In this document: one piece after another, positions 8,213 to 16,907 of the stretch
How the letters are laid out: every line of letters begins with the position of its first letter
Numbering within the stretch: the stretch's first letter is position 1
Assembly: GCF_000284295.1 (NCBI RefSeq)
Contig: NC_017093.1
Coordinates: 2,480,001 to 2,544,000 of the forward strand
Reading direction: 5' to 3'
Origin: Actinoplanes missouriensis 431
GTDB taxonomy: Bacteria > Actinomycetota > Actinomycetes > Mycobacteriales > Micromonosporaceae
Length of the DNA stretch: 64,000 bases
The notes under the pieces: generated by a model
The model's input: the letters and a program-made list of their open reading frames with translations, nothing else
Database searches by the model: none
What the model was told of the DNA's origin: nothing
Position numbers and translations under genes: made by a program

Positions 8213-9703
8213 TCAGAGGTGGCGCGGCGCCAATGGCAACCACACCCGCATGGGGCCGGGCCCCCGATTGGCCCACAGGTAGTACGGAATGGCCGTCGCC
8301 ACCCCCGTGACCGCCGCCGCCGGGGCCGCCGCCCCCACCGGCAGGGTCCGGTACAGGGGCGCCTCCGCCACCGGCGGATGGAATCGGACCGGCGCCTGCA
8401 ACGTGACCGGCGAGATGCCCCCGGTGTGGTACGCCACCGCCAGCGGCGCCGACGGATCCAGCTCCACGTCGTCCACGGTCGCGCCCGCGAGTTTCCCGGA
8501 CACCGGCAGATCGGCCTGCTCCAGGCAGTAGACGAGGGGCCCGCGGACCAGCGCCGCCGCTCCCCGGGTGGCGTCGACGCGCGGGTGGGCGGCGACCCGG
8601 CGGGCCGGCATGGCGAGGGTCAGGGTGATCTGGTCGCCGGGGTGCCAGGTGCGGTGCAGCCGCAGGTAGCCTTTCTCGACCAGCCGGCGGGCCGGTGCGG
8701 GTGTCCCGTTGACGGTGAGGCGCAGGTCGGCGCACCAGGCGGGGGCGCGCAGGGCGAGCGTCCAGGGCTCACCCGACGACTCCGTGACGGTGACGGTGAT
8801 CTGTTCGTCCCACGGGTACCGGGTGGAGACGTCGATCGCGCGGTCCGCCGAACGCAGCGCTCCCGACCCGTACAGATGTAGTTGGATCCCGGAATTGTCG
8901 CCGGTGGCGACGTGGCCGGGCAGCGAGGCCATCAGTGCGGAGACTGCGGAGGGGCAGCAGGCGCCGGGCTGTGGGGGTTGGCGGGTGAGGCCGGTGCGGG
9001 CCTGCAGCGGGTTGGCGGTGAAGAACGCGGTGCCGTCCGCGCTGACGCCCGCCGCGATGCCGTTGAGCAGCACGCGTTCCATCTCGTCGGCGTACCGGAC
9101 GTCGCCGGTGGCGAGCAGGAGCCGCCATGCGAGCTGGAAACTGGCGACGGAGGCGCAGGTCTCCGCGTACGCCCGGTCGGGTGGCAGTTCGTAGGGGTCG
9201 CCGTAGGCCTGGTCGCGGTGCCGGGATCCCTGCCCGCCGGTGATGTAGGTGCGGGTGGTGAGGGCGGAGTCGTAGAGCCGTTCGGCCGCGGCGAGCAGCT
9301 CGTGATCGTGGGTCTCGACGGCGATGTCGACGGCGCCGGCGAGCAGGGCGAGCTGCCACACCACGTGACCGGCAACCTCGGTCGCCGAGCGCAGCGGCAC
9401 GTGGTCCTGGTGGTGGGCGGGCCCGAACTCGGTTTCGCCGAGCGTTCCGTGGCCACGGCTCTCCACAAGCTGACAGGCCCTCTCCAGGTACGCCCGATCC
9501 CCCGTCTCCCGGAACAATCCGGTGAGCGCGGCTTCGACCCCGGGACGGTCCTCCCGTGGATGGGGGGCGGGGGCCGCGGACCCGGAGAAGAGGGCCTGCC
9601 AGTCACCCAGGAGTCCGCCGGTGTCGAGGCGCACCGTGTCGGCCGGGAGCGGCCGCAGCTTGCCCAGAGCGCGGGCAGTGGGGACGACGGGGCCGTGGAT
9701 CAT
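8213..9703 (-). CDS. GH127 beta-L-arabinofuranosidase-like protein, shortened N-terminus
   Basis: A 496-residue protein with no signal peptide, probably a cytosolic beta-L-arabinofuranosidase acting on oligosaccharides from arabinan or extensin-like glycans. The catalytic core is present: GDPYELPPDRAYAETCAS, whose Glu and Cys match the zinc-ligand/catalytic residues of HypBA1, and PGACCPSAVSALM, which supplies the other two cysteines. GH127 enzymes usually have about 620-660 residues. Here the text jumps from TGGLLGDWQALFSG (near residue 35) to REDRPGVEAALTGLFRETGD, so the first 130-140 residues of the (alpha/alpha)6 barrel, including the usual F-x-D-S-D-V-Y-K-W-L-E region, are missing. It may be inactive or a natural variant. 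A LacI-like site precedes it. Confidence 0.8.
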   Translation of the reverse strand: MIHGPVVPTARALGKLRPLPADTVRLDTGGLLGDWQALFSGSAAPAPHPREDRPGVEAALTGLFRETGDRAYLERACQLVESRGHGTLGETEFGPAHHQDHVPLRSATEVAGHVVWQLALLAGAVDIAVETHDHELLAAAERLYDSALTTRTYITGGQGSRHRDQAYGDPYELPPDRAYAETCASVASFQLAWRLLLATGDVRYADEMERVLLNGIAAGVSADGTAFFTANPLQARTGLTRQPPQPGACCPSAVSALMASLPGHVATGDNSGIQLHLYGSGALRSADRAIDVSTRYPWDEQITVTVTESSGEPWTLALRAPAWCADLRLTVNGTPAPARRLVEKGYLRLHRTWHPGDQITLTLAMPARRVAAHPRVDATRGAAALVRGPLVYCLEQADLPVSGKLAGATVDDVELDPSAPLAVAYHTGGISPVTLQAPVRFHPPVAEAPLYRTLPVGAAAPAAAVTGVATAIPYYLWANRGPGPMRVWLPLAPRHL

Positions 9704-9733
9704 GCCGCGCTCACCTCGAGCTTCAGAAAATCC

Positions 9734-9747
9734 CGAAAACGATTTCG
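9734..9747. promoter_or_regulatory. LacI-type operator upstream of GH127
   Basis: CGAAAACGATTTCG is a 14-bp palindrome with one mismatched pair and a central CG, typical of LacI-family sites. It lies about 30 bp upstream of the GH127 start. It differs from the site before pectate lyase, so a different LacI regulator may act here. Confidence 0.55.
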
Positions 9748-9881
9748 TTGACGCTATGAGCAGCTCCCTGCCTTGTCAATGGGGCGATGACACGACTGTC
9801 GATGAAACGTCTCGTGACTAATAGAGTCAGGACCGGAGGACAGTCGTTAGTTCAGTTGGCCGGGACACCTTCCCGCACCGC

Positions 9882-9897
9882 CCTACTGCTCAGTAGG
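9882..9897. promoter_or_regulatory. palindrome upstream of the single-chain carboxylase gene
   Basis: CCTACTG-CT-CAGTAGG is a perfect inverted repeat about 95 bp upstream of the carboxylase start. It could be an operator for a lipid-synthesis regulator. The assignment rests only on position and symmetry. Confidence 0.4.
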
Positions 9898-9989
9898 CAA
9901 GTTTTTCGAGGGCTTCCCGGTGGGCACGGTTTACTACAGTCCGGACCGGTCGTCTGCGACCAGGCCTGGTAGAGAAAGGGTTCGATTCG

Positions 9990-12900
9990 GTGTTCCGTCG
10001 TATCGTGATCGTCAACCGGGGTGAGGCCGCCATGCGCCTCATCCACGCGGCCAGAGATGTGGCCGCGGAGACCGGGACTCCGATCGAAACCGTCGCGCTG
10101 TACACCGACGTCGACCGGCACGCCACCTTCGTGCGTGAGGCCGACGTCGCCTACGACCTGGGGCCCGCCGCCGCCCGGCCGTACCTCGATCTGAAGGTGC
10201 TGGAGCGCGCGCTCGTCGAGACCGGCGCGGACGCCGCCTGGGTCGGCTGGGGCTTCGTGGCCGAGGACCCGGCCTTCGCCGAGCTGTGCGAGCGGGTCGG
10301 CGTGACGTTCATCGGTCCCAGCCCGGAGGCGATGCGCAAGCTCGGCGACAAGATCGGCTCCAAGCTGATCGCCGAGGAGGTCGGCGTCCCGGTGGCGCCG
10401 TGGAGCCGCGGCGAGGTCGCCACCCTGGAGGCGGCGAAGGAGGCCGCCGAGCGGATCGGGTACCCGCTGATGCTGAAGGCGACCGCTGGTGGCGGCGGCC
10501 GTGGCATCCGCGTGGTGCGCAGCGCCGACGAGCTGACCGACGTCTACGAGCGGACCAGCCAGGAGGCGGCCCGCGCGTTCGGCAGCGGCGTCGTGTTCCT
10601 GGAGCGCCTGGTCACCGGCGCCCGGCACGTCGAGGTCCAGGTGATCGCGGACGGTCAGGGCACCGCGTGGGCGCTCGGTGTGCGCGACTGCTCGGTGCAG
10701 CGGCGCAACCAGAAGGTCATCGAGGAGTCGTCGTCGCCGGTGCTCAAGCCGGAGCGGGCCGCCGAGCTGAAGGCGTCCGCCGAGCGGCTCGCCGTCGCGG
10801 TCGGCTACCGCGGCGCGGCGACCGTGGAGTTCCTCTACCACCCCGGCGACGACCTGCTCGCCTTCCTGGAGGTCAACACCCGGCTCCAGGTGGAACACCC
10901 GATCACCGAGGCGACCACCGGGTTCGACCTGGTCAAGGCGCAGCTGTGGGTCGCGTCCGGCAACCGGCTGCAGGGTGAGCCGCCGGTCGAGCGCGGGCAC
11001 GCCATCGAGGCCCGGCTGAACGCCGAGGACCCGGACCGCGACTTCGCCCCGGCCCCCGGCCGGATCGCGCGCCTCGACCTGCCGGCCGGCCCGGGCATCC
11101 GGGTGGACACCGGCGTGAGCGAGGGCGACACCATCGCCGCCGACTTCGACTCGATGATTGCCAAGATCATCGCGTACGGGCGGGACCGTGACGAGGCCCT
11201 CGGCCGTCTCCGCCGCGCCATGACCGAGACGATGGTCGTGATCGAGGGCGGCGCCACCAACAAGAGCTTCGTGCTCGACCTGCTGCACCAGCCCGAGGTG
11301 ATCGACGCGAGCGCCGACACCGGCTGGATCGACCGGGTCCGCGGCGAGGGCCGGCTGGTCTCCAACCGGCACTCCGCGGTCGCGCTGACCGCCGCCGCCA
11401 TCGAGGTCTATCAGGAGGAGGAGCAGGCCGAGCAGCAGCGGCTGCTCTCCACCGCGTTCGGCGGCCGCCCGCAGGTGCAGCACGAGAGCGGCCGTCCGCT
11501 CGACCTCAAGCTGCGCGGCGCCACGTACCGGGTGCGGGTGGCCCGGGTCGGCCCGCAGCGGTTCCGGGTCGGCATCGAGTCCGGCGCCGAGTCGCGGGTC
11601 GCGGACGTCCAGCTGGACCGGTTCGACCGGCACACCGGGCAGATCCGGGTCAACGGCGTGCGGTACCGGCTGCTCACCGGCACCCACAAGTCCACGCACG
11701 TGGTCGAGGTCGACGGCGTCACGCACCGGATCAGCCGGGACGAGGGCGGCGTGCTGCGCTCCCCGATGCCGGCGCTGGTCGTGGCCACCCCGCTCGAGGT
11801 CGGCGACGAGGTGGAGGCGGGCGCCCCGGTGCTCGTCCTGGAAGCCATGAAGATGGAGGCGGTGCTCCGCGCGCCGTTCAAGGCCCGTCTCAAGGAGCTC
11901 GTCGTCTCGGTCGGCAGCAAGGTCGACGCGGGCGCGCCGCTGCTGCGCCTGGAGCCGATCGCCGGCGAGGAGGCCGAGGTCGCCGAAATCGTCGAGGCCG
12001 CCGAGCTGGACCTGCCCGCCGAGCCCGACGAGGTCTCCGCCCGCGAGCGGGCCGCCCGGGGCCAGCGTGACCTGCGCAGCCTGCTGCTCGGCTTCGACGT
12101 GGACCCGCACGACAACCGGCGGGTGCTCGACGAGTACCTCGCCGCGCGCACGGCTGCCGCCGCGAGCGGCGCCCGGCCGCTGGCCGAGGAGATCGAGCTG
12201 CTGGAGACATTCGCCGACCTCGCCGAGCTGAGCCGCAACCGGCCGGCCGGTGACGAGAGCGGCGGCGACTCCCTGGTGCACAGCCCGCGGGAGTACTTCC
12301 ACACGTACCTGCAGAGCCTGGACGTGGAACGAGCCGGCCTGCCGGAGACGTTCAAGGCGCGGCTCGGCAAGGTGTTCGGCCACTACGGCGTCACCGAGCT
12401 GGACCGCACGCCGCAGCTGGAGGCGGCGGTGTTCCGGATCTTCCTGGCCCAGCAGCGGGCGGCCGGCGACGCGGCAGTGGTCGCCGCGCTGCTGCGCAAC
12501 TGGCTGCAGGAGCCGCCGCCGGACGACGTGTCGCACGAGCCGGCCGGCCTCGCCCTGGAGCGGGTCATCTCGGCGACCCAGATCCGCTTCCCGGTCCTCG
12601 CCGACCTGGCCCGCGGCGTGGTGTTCGCCTGGTTCGGCCAGCCGCTGCTGCGCCGCAACCGGGCCCTGGTCTACGCCGGGATCCGCAAGCACCTGCGTCA
12701 CCTGGACACCACTCCGGACGCGCCGGACCGCGCCGAGCGGATCGCCGCGATGGTCCGCAGCACCGAGCCGCTGATGCGGCTGCTCGGCCAGCGGCTGGCC
12801 CGCCCCGAGCTGGACAACGCGGTCATGCTCGAGGTGCTGACCCGCCGGTACTACGGCAACAAGGGCCTGACCGGCGTCACCAGCCGGGCGATCGCCGGCT

Positions 12901-15440
12901 GCTCGTTCGTCGTGGCCGAGCGCACCGACCTGCGGGTGGCCTCGACCGCGGTGGCCCACGAGCGGCTGAGCGGCGCGCTCGCCGGTCTCGCCGAGCTGGC
13001 CCGGGGCGGCGCGGTGGACGCCGACATCTACCTGAGCTGGGACGACCAGCCGGCGGACGTCGACGAGATGGCGACCGCGCTGCACAGCGCGGTCAGCGCG
13101 ACGATGCTGCCGGAGCAGGTGCGCCGCGTGACGATCGCGGTGGCCGGCCGGCACGGCGCCACCGGGCACCACCACTTCACGTTCCGGCCGTCGGCGACCG
13201 GGATGGAGGAGGAGCGGCTGATCCGCGGGCTGCACCCGTACATCGCGCACCGGCTCCAGCTGGAGCGGTTCTCCAAGTTCGACCTGACCCGGCTGCCCTC
13301 GGTGGACGAGGAGGTGCACCTCTTCCAGGCCGTGGCCCGGGAGAACCCGGCCGACCAGCGGCTGGTCGCGCTCGCCCAGGTCCGTGACCTCACCGAGTTC
13401 CGCGACCACGAGGGCCGCCTGGTCGCGCTGCCGACCGCGGAGGACGTGGTGGCCAGCTGCCTCGACTCGATCCGGCGGGCGCAGTCGCGGCGTCCGGCGA
13501 AGGCGGCGTTCAAGGGCAACCAGCTGGTCGTCTACGTGTGGCCGGCGATCGAGCTGACCGTCGCCGAGCTCACGATGATCGCTCAGCGGGTGGCGCCCAC
13601 CGCGGTCGGCGCGGGCATGCAGGAGATCCTCTTCATCGGACGGCAGCGGGTCGACGGCGCGCTGCAGAAGATCGCCCTGCGGATCGCGTTCGGCCCGACC
13701 GGCCGTCCGGAGTTCTCGGTCGGCGAGCCGCCGGTCGAGCCGCTCGAGCCGCTCGACGACTACCAGCAGAAGGTGCAGCGGGCGGCGGCGCGGAACACCG
13801 TCTACCCGTACGAGCTGACCGGGATGCTCGGCCAGTTCGTCGAGCACGACCTGGACGAGAACTCGGCGCTGGTCCCGGTGGACCGGCCGAAGGGCCGTAA
13901 CTCCGCTGCCATCGTCGCCGGTGTGGTGACCACGCCGACCCTGCGCCACCAGGAGGGCGTCACCCGGGTGCTGCTGCTCGGCGACCCCACCAAGGCGCTC
14001 GGGTCGCTGAGCGAGCCGGAGTGCCGCCGGGTGATCGCCGCGCTCGACCTGGCGTCGACGATGAACGTGCCGCTGGAGTGGTACGCGCTCTCCTCGGGCG
14101 CCCGGATCGCGATGGACACCGGCACCGAGAACATGGACTGGGTGGCCGCCGCGCTGCGCCGGATCGTCGAGTTCACCCAGGCCGGCGGTGAGATCAACAT
14201 CGTGGTGGCCGGCATCAACGTGGGTGCCCAGCCGTACTGGAACGCCGAGGCCACGATGCTCATGCACACCAAGGGCATCCTGGTGATGACGCCGGAGTCG
14301 GCGATGGTGCTCACCGGCAAGCAGTCGCTGGACTTCTCCGGTGGCGTCTCCGCCGAGGACAACTTCGGCATCGGCGGGTACGACCGGGTGATGGGCCCGA
14401 ACGGTCAGGCGCAGTACTGGGCGCCCGACCTGGTCGCGGCCGCCGGCGTGCTGATGTCGCACTACGACCACACCTACATCGCACCGGGGGAGAGCGGGCC
14501 GCGCCGGGTCGCCACCACCGACCCGGTCGACCGGGACGTGCGGGACTTCCCGCACACCCTGGCCGGCAGCGACTTCACCACGGTCGGCGACATCTTCTCG
14601 GCCACGGCCAACCCCGACCGCAAGAAGCCCTTCGACATCCGTACGGTCATGCGCGCCCTCGCCGACCAGGACCACCCGGTCCTGGAGCGGTGGGCCGGGA
14701 TGGCCGACGCGGAGACGGCGGTCGTCCAGGACGTGCACCTCGGTGGCATCCCGGTGTGCCTGCTCGGCATCGAGTCGCGTTCGGTGACCCGGCGGGGCTT
14801 CCCGCCCACCGACGGCCCGGACACGTACACGGCCGGGACGCTGTTCCCGCGCTCGTCGAAGAAGGCGGCCCGGGCGATCAACGCGGCGTCCGGCAACCGG
14901 CCGCTGGTGGTCCTCGCCAACCTCTCCGGCTTCGACGGCTCCCCGGAGTCGATGCGCAAGCTGCAGCTGGAGTACGGCGCGGAGATCGGCCGGGCGATCG
15001 TCAACTTCCGCGGCCCGATCGTCTTCTGCGTGATCTCCCGCTACCACGGCGGCGCGTTCGTGGTCTTCTCGAAGGCCCTGAACGAGAACATGACGGTGCT
15101 CGCGGTGAACGGCTCGTTCGCCTCGGTGCTGGGCGGCGCCCCGGCCGCGGCCGTGGTGTTCGCCGGCGACGTGAACGCGCGGACCGCCGCCGATCCCCGG
15201 GTGCGTGACCTGGAGGCGCGGGCCGCGGCGGTCTCCGGCACCGAGCGCAGCACCCTGCTCGCCGAGCTGGACGGGCTGCGGACCTCGGTGCGGGCGGAGA
15301 AGCTCAACGAGGTGGCCGCCGAGTTCGACCGGGTGCACAGCATCCAGCGGGCGGTCGAGGTCGGCTCGGTGGACGCGGTGATCGAGGCAGCCGAGCTGCG
15401 GCCCCGCATCATCGAGGCCATCGAGTCCGGTCTGAACTGA
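9990..15440 (+). CDS. single-chain acetyl/acyl-CoA carboxylase (BC-BCCP-central-CT)
   Basis: An 1816-residue biotin-dependent carboxylase that should make malonyl-CoA (or a related product) from acyl-CoA, bicarbonate and ATP. Domains in order: biotin carboxylase (1 to about 450; GEAAMRLI, an ATP-grasp MLKATAGGGGRGIRVV, FLEVNTRLQVEHPITE); biotin carrier (about 575-650, LVLEAMKMEA with biotin on Lys621); an ACC-central-like helical stretch (about 690-1250); and carboxyltransferase to the end (INIVVAGINVGAQPYW, SLDFSGGVSAEDNFG, LSGFDGSPESM). Most bacteria encode these on separate subunits, and actinobacteria usually have AccA3 plus AccD. Here the order and length recall eukaryotic ACC. The GTG at 9990 follows GAGAAAGGG. 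It is transcribed alone and ends at a terminator. Confidence 0.9.
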   Translation: MFRRIVIVNRGEAAMRLIHAARDVAAETGTPIETVALYTDVDRHATFVREADVAYDLGPAAARPYLDLKVLERALVETGADAAWVGWGFVAEDPAFAELCERVGVTFIGPSPEAMRKLGDKIGSKLIAEEVGVPVAPWSRGEVATLEAAKEAAERIGYPLMLKATAGGGGRGIRVVRSADELTDVYERTSQEAARAFGSGVVFLERLVTGARHVEVQVIADGQGTAWALGVRDCSVQRRNQKVIEESSSPVLKPERAAELKASAERLAVAVGYRGAATVEFLYHPGDDLLAFLEVNTRLQVEHPITEATTGFDLVKAQLWVASGNRLQGEPPVERGHAIEARLNAEDPDRDFAPAPGRIARLDLPAGPGIRVDTGVSEGDTIAADFDSMIAKIIAYGRDRDEALGRLRRAMTETMVVIEGGATNKSFVLDLLHQPEVIDASADTGWIDRVRGEGRLVSNRHSAVALTAAAIEVYQEEEQAEQQRLLSTAFGGRPQVQHESGRPLDLKLRGATYRVRVARVGPQRFRVGIESGAESRVADVQLDRFDRHTGQIRVNGVRYRLLTGTHKSTHVVEVDGVTHRISRDEGGVLRSPMPALVVATPLEVGDEVEAGAPVLVLEAMKMEAVLRAPFKARLKELVVSVGSKVDAGAPLLRLEPIAGEEAEVAEIVEAAELDLPAEPDEVSARERAARGQRDLRSLLLGFDVDPHDNRRVLDEYLAARTAAAASGARPLAEEIELLETFADLAELSRNRPAGDESGGDSLVHSPREYFHTYLQSLDVERAGLPETFKARLGKVFGHYGVTELDRTPQLEAAVFRIFLAQQRAAGDAAVVAALLRNWLQEPPPDDVSHEPAGLALERVISATQIRFPVLADLARGVVFAWFGQPLLRRNRALVYAGIRKHLRHLDTTPDAPDRAERIAAMVRSTEPLMRLLGQRLARPELDNAVMLEVLTRRYYGNKGLTGVTSRAIAGCSFVVAERTDLRVASTAVAHERLSGALAGLAELARGGAVDADIYLSWDDQPADVDEMATALHSAVSATMLPEQVRRVTIAVAGRHGATGHHHFTFRPSATGMEEERLIRGLHPYIAHRLQLERFSKFDLTRLPSVDEEVHLFQAVARENPADQRLVALAQVRDLTEFRDHEGRLVALPTAEDVVASCLDSIRRAQSRRPAKAAFKGNQLVVYVWPAIELTVAELTMIAQRVAPTAVGAGMQEILFIGRQRVDGALQKIALRIAFGPTGRPEFSVGEPPVEPLEPLDDYQQKVQRAAARNTVYPYELTGMLGQFVEHDLDENSALVPVDRPKGRNSAAIVAGVVTTPTLRHQEGVTRVLLLGDPTKALGSLSEPECRRVIAALDLASTMNVPLEWYALSSGARIAMDTGTENMDWVAAALRRIVEFTQAGGEINIVVAGINVGAQPYWNAEATMLMHTKGILVMTPESAMVLTGKQSLDFSGGVSAEDNFGIGGYDRVMGPNGQAQYWAPDLVAAAGVLMSHYDHTYIAPGESGPRRVATTDPVDRDVRDFPHTLAGSDFTTVGDIFSATANPDRKKPFDIRTVMRALADQDHPVLERWAGMADAETAVVQDVHLGGIPVCLLGIESRSVTRRGFPPTDGPDTYTAGTLFPRSSKKAARAINAASGNRPLVVLANLSGFDGSPESMRKLQLEYGAEIGRAIVNFRGPIVFCVISRYHGGAFVVFSKALNENMTVLAVNGSFASVLGGAPAAAVVFAGDVNARTAADPRVRDLEARAAAVSGTERSTLLAELDGLRTSVRAEKLNEVAAEFDRVHSIQRAVEVGSVDAVIEAAELRPRIIEAIESGLN

Positions 15441-15446
15441 TCATGG

Positions 15447-15482
15447 CTGGGAGCGGCGTCACACTCGCGGCGTCGCTCCCAG
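15447..15482 (+). terminator. terminator after the carboxylase gene
   Basis: CTGGGAGCGGCG pairs with CGTCGCTCCCAG (11 of 12) around a 12-nt loop, 7 bp after the carboxylase stop codon. There is no clear T-run, as is common in GC-rich actinobacteria. Confidence 0.65.
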
Positions 15483-15557
15483 CGAACCCTCAGCGAGCGT
15501 TGGTAATTTCCGTTTTGTGAGTGAAGAAGGCTGTAGTACGAGGCCGGGGATGACCCG

Positions 15558-16907
15558 GTGCTGATTTTTCTCGGTGTTCTGACGATTGTGCTGCTCACCG
15601 CGGCAACCGGCTATTTCGTGGCGCAGGAGTTCGCCTACGTGGCCGTGGACCGGGAGCGGCTGCGGGCGATGGCCGACGACGGGGACGCCGCCGCCGAGCG
15701 GGCCCTGCGGGTCACCCAGCGTCTCTCGTTCGTCCTCTCCGGCTCCCAGGTCGGTATCACCGTCACCGCGCTGCTCGCCGGTTACGTGGCCGAGCCGTTC
15801 CTCGGTGAGGGCACGGCCGAGCTGCTCGGCGCCACGGGCGTCCCGGAGTCGGTGAGCACCAGCATCTCGATGGTGTTCGCGCTGCTCTTCGCGACAGTGG
15901 TGCAGATGGTGCTCGGCGAGCTGGCCCCGAAGAACCTGGCGATCGCCAAACCGGAGACCCTGGCCCGGGCGCTGTCGAGGTCCACGCTGATCTACCTGAC
16001 CGTGGTCGGCCCGCTGATCCGGGTCTTCGACGCCACCGCGAACCGGCTGTTGCGCGCGGTCGGCATCGAGCCGATCGAGGAGCTGCCGCAGGGCGCCACC
16101 TCGGAGGACCTGGACCGGATCATCGCGACCGCCGGCAGCCAGGGCACGCTCGACCCGCGGGCCGCCCAGTTGCTCGACCACGGGCTGGACTTCCGGACCC
16201 GGACCGCGGCGGAGGCGATGCGTCCGCGCGTGGACGTCACCACGATCCACGCCTCCGAGCCCGCCTCGCGGGTGGTGGAGCTGCTGGACACCGGGCACTC
16301 CCGGTTCCCGGTGATCGGTGACGACGTCGACGACGTGATCGGCGTGGTCGCCATCGCGGACGTGGTCACCCTGGAGCCGTCGGCCCGGGCCACCACCCCG
16401 GTCCGCGACCTGGCCACCGAGCCGATCGCGCTGCCCGAGTCGTCCCGGCTGCCGGTCGTCCTGGACCGGCTCAAGTCGGCGCACCGGCAGATGGCGATCG
16501 TCGTCGACGAGTACGGCGGCTTCGCCGGGATCATCACCCTGGAGGACGTCGCCGAGGAGCTGGTCGGCGAGATCCACGACGAGGACGACCTGCCGGAACC
16601 CATCATCGAACGCGACGGTGACGGCTCCTGGACGGTCCCGGGCCGCGCCCGGGTCGACGAGATCGCCGAGGCCACGGGTGTCCGGCTGCCCACCGACGAC
16701 CAGTACGACACGGTGTCCGGCCTGATCCTGGCCCGCCTCGGCCACCTGCCGTCGGCGCTGGAGCAGATCGACGTCGAGCTGCCCGCGCTGGTCGACGAGG
16801 ACGGCAACCCGCAACCGCAGGGCGTGGCCCGGCTGACCGTTCTCGCGGTGCGCCGGCACGTCCCCGACCGGATCAGCCTGAGCGTCCGGGAAGAGGTGTC
16901 CGCATGA
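15558..16907 (+). CDS. CNNM/CorC (HlyC) family membrane protein, first paralogue
   Basis: A 449-residue protein with an N-terminal DUF21/CNNM membrane domain of about four helices (begins MLIFLGVLTIVLLTAATGYF; VLGELAPKNLAIAKPE), a CBS-pair domain (about 200-330; VDEYGGFAGIITLEDVAEEL is the classic CBS end) and a C-terminal CorC/HlyC domain (about 350-430; VPGRARVDEIAEATGVRLP). Family members take part in Mg2+/Co2+ homeostasis rather than haemolysis. It starts with a GTG and overlaps the next paralogue by 4 bp (ATGA), so the two are co-translated and probably form a heteromer, a pairing common in actinobacteria. Confidence 0.9.
   Translation: MLIFLGVLTIVLLTAATGYFVAQEFAYVAVDRERLRAMADDGDAAAERALRVTQRLSFVLSGSQVGITVTALLAGYVAEPFLGEGTAELLGATGVPESVSTSISMVFALLFATVVQMVLGELAPKNLAIAKPETLARALSRSTLIYLTVVGPLIRVFDATANRLLRAVGIEPIEELPQGATSEDLDRIIATAGSQGTLDPRAAQLLDHGLDFRTRTAAEAMRPRVDVTTIHASEPASRVVELLDTGHSRFPVIGDDVDDVIGVVAIADVVTLEPSARATTPVRDLATEPIALPESSRLPVVLDRLKSAHRQMAIVVDEYGGFAGIITLEDVAEELVGEIHDEDDLPEPIIERDGDGSWTVPGRARVDEIAEATGVRLPTDDQYDTVSGLILARLGHLPSALEQIDVELPALVDEDGNPQPQGVARLTVLAVRRHVPDRISLSVREEVSA

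Noticed and set aside
7827-8735. Possible gene upstream of the hairpin at 8.0 kb
   Set aside because: The frame crosses the hairpin, the 7-bp tandem repeats and the GH127 gene, and its product is an Arg/Ala/Pro shadow.
9852-15338. Very long open frame on the minus strand opposite the carboxylase gene
   Set aside because: Its Arg/Gly/Val/His-rich composition is that of an antisense shadow in GC-rich DNA. The + strand has full domain motifs and the right codon bias.
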